A stretch of DNA of 64,000 nucleotides from Saprospiraceae bacterium (lineage in GTDB: Bacteria; Bacteroidota; Bacteroidia; Chitinophagales; Saprospiraceae). Shown one piece after another: positions 1-7,326 of the stretch (position 1 is its first letter; each line of letters opens with the position of its first letter). The notes under the pieces are model-generated. The model had not been told where the DNA came from. It saw only the letters and a list, made by a program, of their open reading frames with translations, and made no database searches. The translations under genes were made by a program, and so were the position numbers. The stretch is from positions 1 through 64,000 of the forward strand of contig JAGQWR010000002.1 in assembly GCA_020437105.1 (NCBI GenBank). The letters run 5' to 3'.

Positions 1-219
1 TGCGCCTGCGCCTGCGAATGCGACTGCGCCTGCGACTGCGCCTGCTAATGCGAATGCGCCTGCTAATGCGCCTGCGAATGCGCCTGCGCCTGCGCCTGCG
101 CCTGCGCCTGCGCCTGCGAATGCGCCTGCGAATGCTAATGCGCCTGCGACTGCGACTGCGCCTGCGCCTGCGACTGCGACTGCGAATGCGCCTGCGCCTG
201 CGAATGCGACTGCGAATGC
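1..219 (-). repeat. In-frame hexanucleotide tandem repeat encoding (Ala-Gly/Phe/Val/Leu)n
   Basis: The plus strand shows 36 consecutive hexamers of form TGC-NNN, where NNN is GCC (18), GAA (8), GAC (7) or TAA (3), plus one further TGC. On the minus strand, in the frame of the NACHT gene, each TGC is GCA (Ala) and the partners are GGC (Gly), TTC (Phe), GTC (Val) and TTA (Leu). Every unit therefore codes a small or hydrophobic dipeptide and length changes of whole units keep the frame. The tract continues to base 1, so its full length is unknown. At 73 visible residues it could cross a membrane about three times. Confidence 0.92.
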
Positions 220-2946
220 CATATTAATTGCCACTATTACTAAAACAAATTCTCTGTAAGCGGATATTTTATGATTATTTTGGAGGACAAGGACTAATTT
301 GGAAGGGAAACAAATAATAGGACATTTTAATAAACAGCAAGTGGTTTGATATAAACGGGCTTTTGATAAGAAATCTGAAGATTTTATTTTTTCAATTGAG
401 CCCTTGCTAAACCTGTATTTTAAGAATATGCCTGCCAACCAAAAGCAAGCCATGCTGTTCGCAATTGAGATTGTAGTACGCCACTCTTCATTCTGGATGA
501 AAATAAAACTAATAATAGACAAGATGGCCAAAACCCCAATGGCCAAAAATTGGTTTTGATCTGGGTGCATGCTGAGCCATGCAGTTGATTTTGGAAATAA
601 CCTGCCTCGGATCGGATAGGTATTTAATATCAGTAATTTATATAGTCGCTTTGAATATAGTTTTGGGTTATCAGATATGGTAAGTGGGTTTCTTTCTTGA
701 GAACTTGGTAACTCTATATGGGCCGCGATCAATTCAGCAGTAAATTGTTCTACATCAGGTGAAGTTTTTAATTTCCCATGGCTAAAGTTGGTGCTTATGG
801 CAATTGCATTGACCATCATTAGTAATTGACGGTCATGTTCATTTTGCAGAACAAAGCCACTAAAGAAAGCACTGACCAGATATTCCATGTAGGATTTATG
901 GGCAAATTTAAACAGGTCTCTGCCTGAAAGATCTTGTACCAATAGGCCCCCTGATCGTACATCCTTGAGAATAGTGCCTATTGCGTCGATGTTTTCCCGA
1001 AGGCGGTTTGGCAAAAAATCTTGAGCCATATTGCCTTGCATAGCATCCTGATAGGGCAGAAGTTTAGAAGGGAAATGCTTCCATAGTTTTTCGATCCAGG
1101 TTTTTAAATCCCTGTGTTTGATCTGGTTGGAATATGCACTGTCTATCATCATGCCAACGGCTATGCCCATCATGAAGTAGTGACGCTCAGAGGAGGTTAA
1201 TACTGTTACATTTTTTCTTTCCTGCCGGTTGTAGGCTTTTTTAATGAAGCTGCCGATAACAATGGCAGAGTTTAGATGATCTTTCTGTTTTGCGAGTTCA
1301 CTGTCCCAAACGGTACTTAGTTGGTAGAGCGTAGAGGGCCGACTGATCAATTCGGTAAAATTACTATTACCGCCAGTATTTTCAACAGCTTCAAGTATGC
1401 CATTTTTAGTAGCAGGCTGTACCCCCCGCAATACTTGATCTATTTGATCAGGGCGTAATTTGTCCAGATAAATAGCTTGGGCATAGGGTAGATCTATGCG
1501 TGGTTCTTGGATGCCCAGGGCCATTCTTCTTTCTTCATCATCAGCAAACAGATTAGGCCGGCCGGCGATAAGTAATTGGGAGTTGGGCACCCGAGCTAGT
1601 GTCCACAGCTGGGTAAAGTGATTGAAGAGCAGTTCTGTATCTCCTACCAAATCCATTTCATCAAAGCCATCAAGTATTATGAATAATCTGCCGGAACGGT
1701 GCAGCTCCCAAAGGGCTTCAGCTTTTGCCTGGAAGCGGTTTGCCCACCGTCCAAATATTGCAAATTCATCATCGTTTCGGGGGCTCAAGCCTCGCAGCTC
1801 TATGAGGATAGGGATACGTCCATATACTGAGGGGTGATCCAGCATTTCTTTGACAATCTTGTGCATCAGCACCGTTTTGCCCTGCCCATAATCGCCAAGG
1901 ATGGCCAGGTGTTCGGTGTTGTTTGTGCGCTGACCTTTTGCCCATTCCAGAATGTGCTGCTCTACTGATTCGACGGCCTGGTCTTGATTGAGTTTACCCT
2001 TTTCAACTATCACAGAATGCCCGCCCAAAGGCACATAAATATCAGATAATTTCAGGTTGCTATTTTCCAGCGTGTCCTGATTAAAATAATCACTAATAAA
2101 ATCTTTATATCTGGATAACGGAATGAGGTTGTCTAGCATCTCTGATTCATACCTAACTTCTATGGTATAACCACCGAGAGGTCTATTATCGCTCTGGCCT
2201 TCCCCTGATATTGCCACAACAAGTTTGTGGAATTCTCCACCCCTGCCTTTGATGAAACTCACAAACGCATCCAATCTATCAGTAGAAGGGAATTCTTTGA
2301 GACACAAGACTCCTAGTTTTTCATTCTCTTGACCGTAATAAGATATATAGCATTGATATTCTCCATACCATTGTTCTTCCTTGATCATATATTGCTGATC
2401 CAATAGGCTTAACAGGTTGGCGGCCTTTATGCGCCAGGGGCGAGTGTCGGGTTCATATGGTGAAAATACTTCGGGCGTGGTTTTATCCTTTTCCTTGTAG
2501 ATCTCTATCTCTTTTCGGTGCCTCCTATAATAATGAGTGTCTTTCCAAACATTGGTCTTTCGGCCTGTTTCCTGGAAATCCACTTGCCGAGTGCTACGTG
2601 CTCCATTCCAGTTGCGGTGCATATACGTAATAAGTAGCCAAAGCATGCCGCTACATATAAGGATGAAACCCGCAGTTATAATGGTGTCCTCTGGCTCAAC
2701 ATAAGGAATGTTGTAACCGAAAAACTCATTAATACCGCCAATAAATCCCTCTAGGAACTGATTGCGGGCGAGTAGTAATGTTGCCGCCGAAATCATAAAC
2801 CCGCTAAAGATACTGACGCTGAAAAAGGCAAATCGCTCGCGGGAGTATCGCCGCATAATCCACCATTTATAAAAAGAAATGGCGGCAAAAAATAGAGCAG
2901 CAAGGGTGAAAATTAAAAAGAGAAAGACTTTGCTGGTTTGGTCCAT
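1..2946 (-). CDS. Membrane-anchored NACHT/STAND NTPase with C-terminal Ala-X dipeptide repeat (3' end beyond window)
   Basis: Reading the minus strand from the ATG at 2946 gives at least 982 codons with no stop before the window edge, so the gene is incomplete at its 3' end. Residues 5-27, 38-60 and 88-110 look like membrane segments. A soluble domain I do not recognise spans about 165-290. A NACHT module follows: Walker A GDYGQGKT at 351-358, Walker B LFIILDGFDE ending at 430, a downstream GRPNLF segment, and FAHKSYMEYL near 681, which resembles the helical part of NACHT proteins. Two more hydrophobic helices lie near 800-818 and 823-843. From residue 910 the protein becomes strict Ala-X with X = Gly, Phe, Val or Leu. 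NACHT proteins are signal-responsive ATPases, and many bacterial ones act in anti-phage defence; that role is inference here. The NACHT call is firm; the effector domain is unknown. Confidence 0.88.
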   Translation of the reverse strand, partial: MDQTSKVFLFLIFTLAALFFAAISFYKWWIMRRYSRERFAFFSVSIFSGFMISAATLLLARNQFLEGFIGGINEFFGYNIPYVEPEDTIITAGFILICSGMLWLLITYMHRNWNGARSTRQVDFQETGRKTNVWKDTHYYRRHRKEIEIYKEKDKTTPEVFSPYEPDTRPWRIKAANLLSLLDQQYMIKEEQWYGEYQCYISYYGQENEKLGVLCLKEFPSTDRLDAFVSFIKGRGGEFHKLVVAISGEGQSDNRPLGGYTIEVRYESEMLDNLIPLSRYKDFISDYFNQDTLENSNLKLSDIYVPLGGHSVIVEKGKLNQDQAVESVEQHILEWAKGQRTNNTEHLAILGDYGQGKTVLMHKIVKEMLDHPSVYGRIPILIELRGLSPRNDDEFAIFGRWANRFQAKAEALWELHRSGRLFIILDGFDEMDLVGDTELLFNHFTQLWTLARVPNSQLLIAGRPNLFADDEERRMALGIQEPRIDLPYAQAIYLDKLRPDQIDQVLRGVQPATKNGILEAVENTGGNSNFTELISRPSTLYQLSTVWDSELAKQKDHLNSAIVIGSFIKKAYNRQERKNVTVLTSSERHYFMMGIAVGMMIDSAYSNQIKHRDLKTWIEKLWKHFPSKLLPYQDAMQGNMAQDFLPNRLRENIDAIGTILKDVRSGGLLVQDLSGRDLFKFAHKSYMEYLVSAFFSGFVLQNEHDRQLLMMVNAIAISTNFSHGKLKTSPDVEQFTAELIAAHIELPSSQERNPLTISDNPKLYSKRLYKLLILNTYPIRGRLFPKSTAWLSMHPDQNQFLAIGVLAILSIISFIFIQNEEWRTTISIANSMACFWLAGIFLKYRFSKGSIEKIKSSDFLSKARLYQTTCCLLKCPIICFPSKLVLVLQNNHKISAYREFVLVIVAINMAFAVAFAGAGAFAVAVAGAGAVAVAGALAFAGAFAGAGAGAGAGAGAFAGALAGAFALAGAVAGAVAFAGAGA

Positions 2947-3282
2947 TATTCAGAGTTTTCTCCTATCGGAGTGTTCTCTATAAAGGTAAGGAAGTGGTGA
3001 TGCAAACCAAAATGTATTTTTTAAATGACTAAATTTCAAAAATACATCACCGACCAATGTCCAAGGTACAAGCAAAACGGCTCAAAAATCAAGCAAGATG
3101 ATATACCCAGAATTACCAACTAGGGTGATTAGACCTGCAACAATAAAGTGCAAAAAATTAAAAGTGTAAAGCCACATTATTAATTTATAGGTCTATTCAA
3201 AATACTTTTCTGAAGTTTTATGCCCCAAAGCAGAATCAAGTCTTTTTCTATATCCAAACTGAGTGATTTGGGTTTTTACACC
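2947..3282. other. Intergenic stretch upstream of the NACHT gene with an AT-rich inverted repeat
   Basis: No credible gene is seen in these 336 bases. A perfect 10-base inverted repeat, ATGTATTTTT at 3012-3021 and AAAAATACAT at 3038-3047, encloses a 16-base loop that itself contains AAAT/ATTT. It lies 66-101 bases upstream of the NACHT start codon, where an operator or promoter-proximal structure could sit. It could also be a weak terminator for the minus-strand gene ending at 3283, but no clean T-run follows. Confidence 0.4.
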
Positions 3283-3606
3283 TTACTCCGCCACCCAGCC
3301 CCAATAGCTTAGGAAAAGGACTGGAAGAACGCCAAGTAAAAAAATAATAACAAACTGAATCCAGGACCTAAAACCGGATTTTGCCTTGGAGCCCAATAAG
3401 CTGTTCCATAATAAAAACAGAAGGGCATATATAAAGCCGAAGATTAATACGATATAAAGAATGCCAATAAAGGAGCAATTAGCTTCCGGATACTCGGCAG
3501 TAAGTTGAGCGCTTTTGATAAATTGGAATAATAAACCAGCCGGGATTAAAACTAGCCCGGCCAGCAGTCCACTCAAATTGAGAAAATAGAAGTGCCGGAG
3601 CCTCAT
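3283..3606 (-). CDS. Small three-helix membrane protein of unknown function
   Basis: The 107-residue product begins MRLRHFYFLN and has three hydrophobic segments, roughly residues 6-29, 45-68 and 80-102, with short polar loops. I do not recognise a family. The ATG at 3606 is preferred over an upstream TTG at 3639 because it overlaps the stop codon of the VanZ-like gene in an ATGA arrangement, which suggests translational coupling. It is the last gene of a short minus-strand run (oxidoreductase, VanZ-like, this gene), so a role in the envelope together with the VanZ-like protein is possible but not shown. Confidence 0.6.
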   Translation of the reverse strand: MRLRHFYFLNLSGLLAGLVLIPAGLLFQFIKSAQLTAEYPEANCSFIGILYIVLIFGFIYALLFLLWNSLLGSKAKSGFRSWIQFVIIFLLGVLPVLFLSYWGWVAE

Positions 3607-3965
3607 GCTCCAATCTTTTGAAAGACAGAATCGACCCAAACCTGATTCCCTTTGTAAAAATGATAGGCAAGAACAATCCCCAGGGTATCTGCCAGTCCAT
3701 CAAATAAATCCATGCCCCTTCCGGGAATGAATTGCTGCGCGATTTCTGTAAAAAATCCAAATAGAATTGCCCAAAGGAGCCAGGTGGTCAGCGCTGCCTG
3801 GAATTTATAACAGAGATTGATGCCCAATAAAAAGAAGAGGGAAAAATGAATCAACTTGTCTAATTGAAATCCGATGGCAGCTCCATCCCCTGGCTTTAAG
3901 GTGGCTACCAGGATGAGAAATACCATCGGAATTAAGAAGCGGTTTCGGTTATTTAATTTTGCCAC
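3603..3965 (-). CDS. VanZ-like family membrane protein
   Basis: The 120-residue protein has the VanZ-like layout: an N-terminal helix, a DKLIHFSLFF segment near residue 36, a hydrophobic helix, then TEIAQQFIPGRGMDLFDGL near 73-91, which matches the E-x-x-Q-x-F-x-P-G-R-x-x-D-x-x-D signature of the family. VanZ proteins are small membrane proteins; VanZ itself gives low-level teicoplanin resistance by an unknown mechanism and most homologues are uncharacterised. The stop overlaps the start of the next gene, and only two bases separate its start from the stop of the upstream oxidoreductase, so the three genes probably form one transcript. The catalytic or binding role is unknown. Confidence 0.85.
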   Translation of the reverse strand: MAKLNNRNRFLIPMVFLILVATLKPGDGAAIGFQLDKLIHFSLFFLLGINLCYKFQAALTTWLLWAILFGFFTEIAQQFIPGRGMDLFDGLADTLGIVLAYHFYKGNQVWVDSVFQKIGA

Positions 3966-3967
3966 GC

Positions 3968-4615
3968 TTATTTTTTGAGCAACTTAAAGGCATGACTCCA
4001 TTGGTTGTTGAGAAAGCCTGGGATGCACCAAAGCATGCAGAGTGGTTCTATGGCACGGGCGCTTTCTGCTTTGCCCATGTCTTCCGTTTCCCAGCCAAAC
4101 AGATCCAGGATCTCCCGAACTTCGGTTTTGGCTTCAGCCGAATTTCCGCAGATAAACATGGAAGGTGTTTGGCCGTCAAAATCGGGGTTGACCATAAAAC
4201 TACTGCCAACGCTATTAAAAGCCTTGACAAAATGCGCGTCGGTATAGGTGTTCTGGAGTTTTTCCATCAGGGATTGATCCAGGTTGGTGAAAAATTTCAA
4301 TACGCCATTTTCCGGCGGCTCCGAACCAATGGGATTGGTGGCGTCGATAATCGTTTTGCTACTCAACAATTCGGCCGGGATCGATCGGAGTACCTCTTCA
4401 GCGACATTTCCTTTCAAAGCCAGAATCAGGATATCTCCAAACTGGGCGGCTTTTCCGAAGCTGCCGATCTGAGCAGCTTCTCCGGCTTCAGCTTTCCAAT
4501 CCTCGAGTTTTTCGGGAGAGCGTGTGCCAAGCATCACAGAATAACCGTGTTTGATAAAGCCTTTTCCCAGGGTCTTTCCTACGATTCCGGATCCTATAAT
4601 TCCAATTTTCTGCAT
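3968..4615 (-). CDS. NADPH-dependent F420 reductase-like NAD(P)-binding oxidoreductase
   Basis: The 215-residue protein opens with a Rossmann dinucleotide motif, KIGIIGSGIVGKTLGKGF (GxGxxG near residues 7-12), followed by LGTRSPEKL, where the Arg would favour NADP(H). Conserved family segments such as DILILALKG, IIDATNP and VKAFNSVG are visible. Length and motifs fit the F420-dependent NADP reductase/ProC-like family. Bacteroidota normally lack cofactor F420, so the physiological substrate is probably different. It is the first gene of the run with the VanZ-like and small membrane proteins. The family is secure, the substrate is not. Confidence 0.85.
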   Translation of the reverse strand: MQKIGIIGSGIVGKTLGKGFIKHGYSVMLGTRSPEKLEDWKAEAGEAAQIGSFGKAAQFGDILILALKGNVAEEVLRSIPAELLSSKTIIDATNPIGSEPPENGVLKFFTNLDQSLMEKLQNTYTDAHFVKAFNSVGSSFMVNPDFDGQTPSMFICGNSAEAKTEVREILDLFGWETEDMGKAESARAIEPLCMLWCIPGFLNNQWSHAFKLLKK

Positions 4616-4716
4616 GGTGAGGTGTGAGTTTATAGAACGTGTATCTGAAAAACATCAGAAGAGCTAAAATGGTTAAGAATGGCCGGAGGAATTCGCCGCA
4701 AGGCAAGAAAATTCTT

Positions 4717-5253
4717 CTATGCTCCCGCCAGTTGGTTTAGCTGATCTGCCCGTAGGAGCCATTGATTAACCTCCTGCTCAAAATTAATTGAGCCCGGGAT
4801 CGTCCGGTAGGTTTTAACAAACTCAAAGCCTAACTTTCGAAGGGTGTTGTTTGGTGCCGGATTGTGAGCGTAAGGCTCGCAGTAAAGCTTTTCCAGCTTT
4901 AGTGTCTTAAAAAAATAGGGAATGCTTTGACAAAGGAATTGGTGGCCCAATCCACTTTGTCGGTTGGCAGGATGCCATACATGAAGATGCATATTTGCCT
5001 GCTTCCCGAAGGTGATATTATTCACATTATTATGTCCGATAGGCTGCCCGTCAAGCAGCCAGATCACACAGTATGTTTCTTTGCTTTCTACCGGCTTTTG
5101 GAGTTGATCCCGGAGCATGGATTCAAAATCCTGGCGACCGGGCATCTTGGCCAGATCAACGCCCATTCCAATTAAGTGCTGGTCACTGCTGTGAAACCAG
5201 TAATCCGCTAATAATGGAATATCGGATTCCTGTATTTCCCGAATGGATAACAT
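4717..5253 (-). CDS. GNAT-family N-acetyltransferase
   Basis: From the ATG at 5253 the product is 178 residues and starts MLSIREIQESDIPLLADYW, the usual first strand and helix of GNAT enzymes. The acetyl-CoA binding region is recognisable as NRQSGLGHQFLCQSI, and the C-terminal NNTLRKLGFEFVKTYR is typical of RimJ/RimL-like members. These enzymes transfer acetyl groups from acetyl-CoA to amines; the acceptor cannot be deduced. The start overlaps the stop of the upstream esterase by one base (TAATG), implying co-translation. An upstream TTG at 5280 is possible but would extend into the esterase gene. Confidence 0.82.
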   Translation of the reverse strand: MLSIREIQESDIPLLADYWFHSSDQHLIGMGVDLAKMPGRQDFESMLRDQLQKPVESKETYCVIWLLDGQPIGHNNVNNITFGKQANMHLHVWHPANRQSGLGHQFLCQSIPYFFKTLKLEKLYCEPYAHNPAPNNTLRKLGFEFVKTYRTIPGSINFEQEVNQWLLRADQLNQLAGA

Positions 5254-6134
5254 TATTTTTTCGATTGCTCTAACAGCCATTTATATACTGCCGCATTGGA
5301 ATACATATCCGTCCAGGCATCATGGCTGTCAATATTCATGTAGGAAAAGATCTTTTGATGGTCCAGATACTCCGGATCTTCGGGATCAGTTGTTTTTATT
5401 TTCAGAAATTTTTCTGACCCCAGCTCTTCCAATTTTGCAACCGCTTCCTGCGAATTGGAGAAGTCCACCAGTCCGTCGCCAATATTATGCGCCACCCAGA
5501 GGGGCATTTTTAACAGGGTATTAAAATCCTCTACACCGCGGGTACTGCCGCAAATGGGTACAGCAGCAGCAAATACATCATTCATTCGGGCTGCAAGGCC
5601 CCAGGTGCCGTGTCCGCCCCGGCTCAGGCCCGTTATATAAATGCGCTTGTTGTCAACCCGGTACTGGGATTTTGTCGTTTTTATAATAGATCGGATAACT
5701 GATTCCTGATTATAAAACTGCCGATCCTGATTTGGTCCATCGGTCATGTGTGGCGAAATGACGATAAAAGAATCCAGGAGGTATTGGTTTCTTTCAAGGG
5801 TCATATCCGTTTCAGTGGTCAGTAGCAGGGGGAGCCCCCATTGGTTAATATCCTCGATCTCGCCGCCTACCCCTAAGCCACCTTGCAAAAACATAAGAAT
5901 GGGATACTTGTGTTTCGATTTAGCGTAGCTTTTTGGAAGGTATAAATTGTATCCGTCCACCGCTCCTGTTGGGTCATTCACAGTAACAACGACCGATTTT
6001 CCAGGTAAACCCGCTGCTGCTGCGGCCCGCTGACTAAATCCGCCGTAAGGCAAAAAAATCAAAAAAAAGCAGGCAAGAAGGCCAAAAAACCGGGCACCGG
6101 TAAGTGTACGACCGAAAGGGGGTGTTGGAGACAT
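5253..6134 (-). CDS. Secreted alpha/beta-hydrolase (esterase, PHB-depolymerase/dienelactone-hydrolase-like)
   Basis: The product begins with an export signal ending near GGFSQ, then an alpha/beta-hydrolase domain. The nucleophile elbow is GLSRGGHG, the segment ILMFLQGGLG supplies the oxyanion region, NIGDGLVDFSN contains a likely catalytic Asp, and SHDAWTD a likely catalytic His near the C-terminus. The domain resembles extracellular esterases and peptidase-S9-like hydrolases that cleave esters of polymers or small molecules; the real substrate is unknown. The ATG at 6134 places the signal peptide sensibly; ATG at 6164 is an alternative. It is translationally coupled to the acetyltransferase. 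Confidence 0.8.
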   Translation of the reverse strand: MSPTPPFGRTLTGARFFGLLACFFLIFLPYGGFSQRAAAAAGLPGKSVVVTVNDPTGAVDGYNLYLPKSYAKSKHKYPILMFLQGGLGVGGEIEDINQWGLPLLLTTETDMTLERNQYLLDSFIVISPHMTDGPNQDRQFYNQESVIRSIIKTTKSQYRVDNKRIYITGLSRGGHGTWGLAARMNDVFAAAVPICGSTRGVEDFNTLLKMPLWVAHNIGDGLVDFSNSQEAVAKLEELGSEKFLKIKTTDPEDPEYLDHQKIFSYMNIDSHDAWTDMYSNAAVYKWLLEQSKK

Positions 6135-6189
6135 ATTGGAACGTTTTCCTAAAAAGAGATACATAATCAAATAAAAGTTGCAGCGGTTA

Positions 6190-7242
6190 TTATTCCTTAT
6201 TGGCTAGTTGACCGCAGGCTGCATCAATATCCTTGCCCCGGCTTCTACGCACCGTAACCATTACATCGTGGTCGCGTAAATAGGTGGCAAATCGATCCAA
6301 TTGATGTTCGTTGGATTTGACAAAACTGACACCCTCAATCGGATTGTACTCTATTATGTTGACCCTTACGGGGAAATGCTTGCAAAGTTTGACCAGATTA
6401 GCGGCATCTTCCAGACTGTCGTTGAAATTCTGGAAGGTGATGTATTCGTAGCTGATTCGGTTTTTGGTCGTTTGATAGTAGTATTTCAAAGACTCCATCA
6501 GCACTTCGAGGTTGTTTTGCTCATTGATCGGCATGATCTGATCCCTTTTGGCATCATCTGCTGCGTGAAGGGAAAGGGCCAGATTTACTTTGGTCTGATC
6601 ATCAGCCAAACGCCGAATCATTTTGGCTATGCCGGCCGTGCTGACTGTCAATCTTTTTGCAGACATGCCAATACCATCGGGAGAGGTGAGGAGTTCTATG
6701 CTTTCCATGACCTCTTTGTATGCCAGGAGTGGTTCTCCCATGCCCATATACACTACATTGGTTAGTCTGTGGCCAAATACATCTTCGCATTGTTGGTTTA
6801 CCATGACCACCTGATCATAGATCTCGGCTGCATCCAGGTTGCGCAGTCGTTTCATTTGTCCGGTTGCACAAAATTTGCAGGTGAGGCTGCATCCTACCTG
6901 AGAAGAGACGCAAACGGTAAAACGATTTTCTGCGGGTACGGGTATTAAAACTGATTCGATCAAATGGCCATCATGTAAGCGAAAACGGGTTTTTATCGTG
7001 CCATCTGCACTGCGCTGTACCTTATCTTCCTGGATGGAGTTGATCACAAATTCGGTGTCCAGCAGGGAGCGCATGGCTTTCGGCAGATTGCTCATTTCTT
7101 CAAAGCCAACTGCTGCTTTCATCCAGAGCCATTCGCGGATTTGTTTTGCCCTGAATTTAGGCAAACGCTGCTCCAGTACCCAGTCGAGCAACTGGGCTTC
7201 AGTCATTTTACGAATATCTCGTTTCGCTTTCACTTCGATCAT
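6190..7242 (-). CDS. rlmN: 23S rRNA/tRNA adenine-C2 methyltransferase RlmN
   Basis: This 350-residue radical-SAM enzyme methylates C2 of A2503 in 23S rRNA and A37 in some tRNAs. The cluster-binding motif is CSLTCKFC (CxxxCxxC), followed by MGMGEPLLAY, VNLALSLHA and the C-terminal DAACGQL that carries the cysteine used in the methyl-transfer intermediate. Length is normal. I take the ATG at 7242, since the upstream TTG at 7257 would lie inside the probable promoter. A TAnnTTTG box ends only four bases before this ATG, so the message may be leaderless. Confidence 0.96.
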   Translation of the reverse strand: MIEVKAKRDIRKMTEAQLLDWVLEQRLPKFRAKQIREWLWMKAAVGFEEMSNLPKAMRSLLDTEFVINSIQEDKVQRSADGTIKTRFRLHDGHLIESVLIPVPAENRFTVCVSSQVGCSLTCKFCATGQMKRLRNLDAAEIYDQVVMVNQQCEDVFGHRLTNVVYMGMGEPLLAYKEVMESIELLTSPDGIGMSAKRLTVSTAGIAKMIRRLADDQTKVNLALSLHAADDAKRDQIMPINEQNNLEVLMESLKYYYQTTKNRISYEYITFQNFNDSLEDAANLVKLCKHFPVRVNIIEYNPIEGVSFVKSNEHQLDRFATYLRDHDVMVTVRRSRGKDIDAACGQLANKE

Positions 7243-7246
7243 GGTG

Positions 7247-7273
7247 CAAAGATACAAGATTCTATACCTACAA
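7247..7273 (-). promoter_or_regulatory. Bacteroidota-type promoter of rlmN
   Basis: On the minus strand a perfect -7 element, TATCTTTG (7247-7254), is preceded by TTG at 7271-7273 with a 16-base gap, slightly shorter than usual. The -7 element is four bases from the rlmN ATG, which would give a leaderless or nearly leaderless transcript. The upstream TTG is part of the T-run of the preceding terminator. Confidence 0.6.
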
Positions 7274-7307
7274 AAAAAGAGGCCTTCCCGGAAGGAAAGA
7301 CCTCTTT
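7271..7307 (-). terminator. Rho-independent terminator of the T9SS/Omp28-like gene
   Basis: On the minus strand AAAGAGG and an inner CTTCC-type stem pair around 7276-7307 and are followed by seven T residues. It lies 20 bases after the stop codon at 7327. Confidence 0.8.
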
Positions 7308-7326
7308 AATTTTTTTAAAACTGTTC

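Noticed and set aside
1-219. CRISPR-like array
   Set aside because: The units are six bases with no spacers, so this is a simple tandem repeat.
18-227. Plus-strand open frame reading Arg-Leu/Met repeats
   Set aside because: It comes from the hexamer repeat read in another frame. The minus-strand frame continues the NACHT gene without a stop and encodes only hydrophobic dipeptides.
2-259. Plus-strand open frame reading Ala-Pro/Asn/Thr repeats to a stop at 257-259
   Set aside because: It has no start within the window and opposes the well-supported NACHT frame. It is possible as the end of a gene, but nothing supports it beyond the repeat.
3959-4627. Long plus-strand frame over the oxidoreductase
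   Set aside because: The opposite strand has clear NAD(P)-binding motifs; this frame is a shadow.
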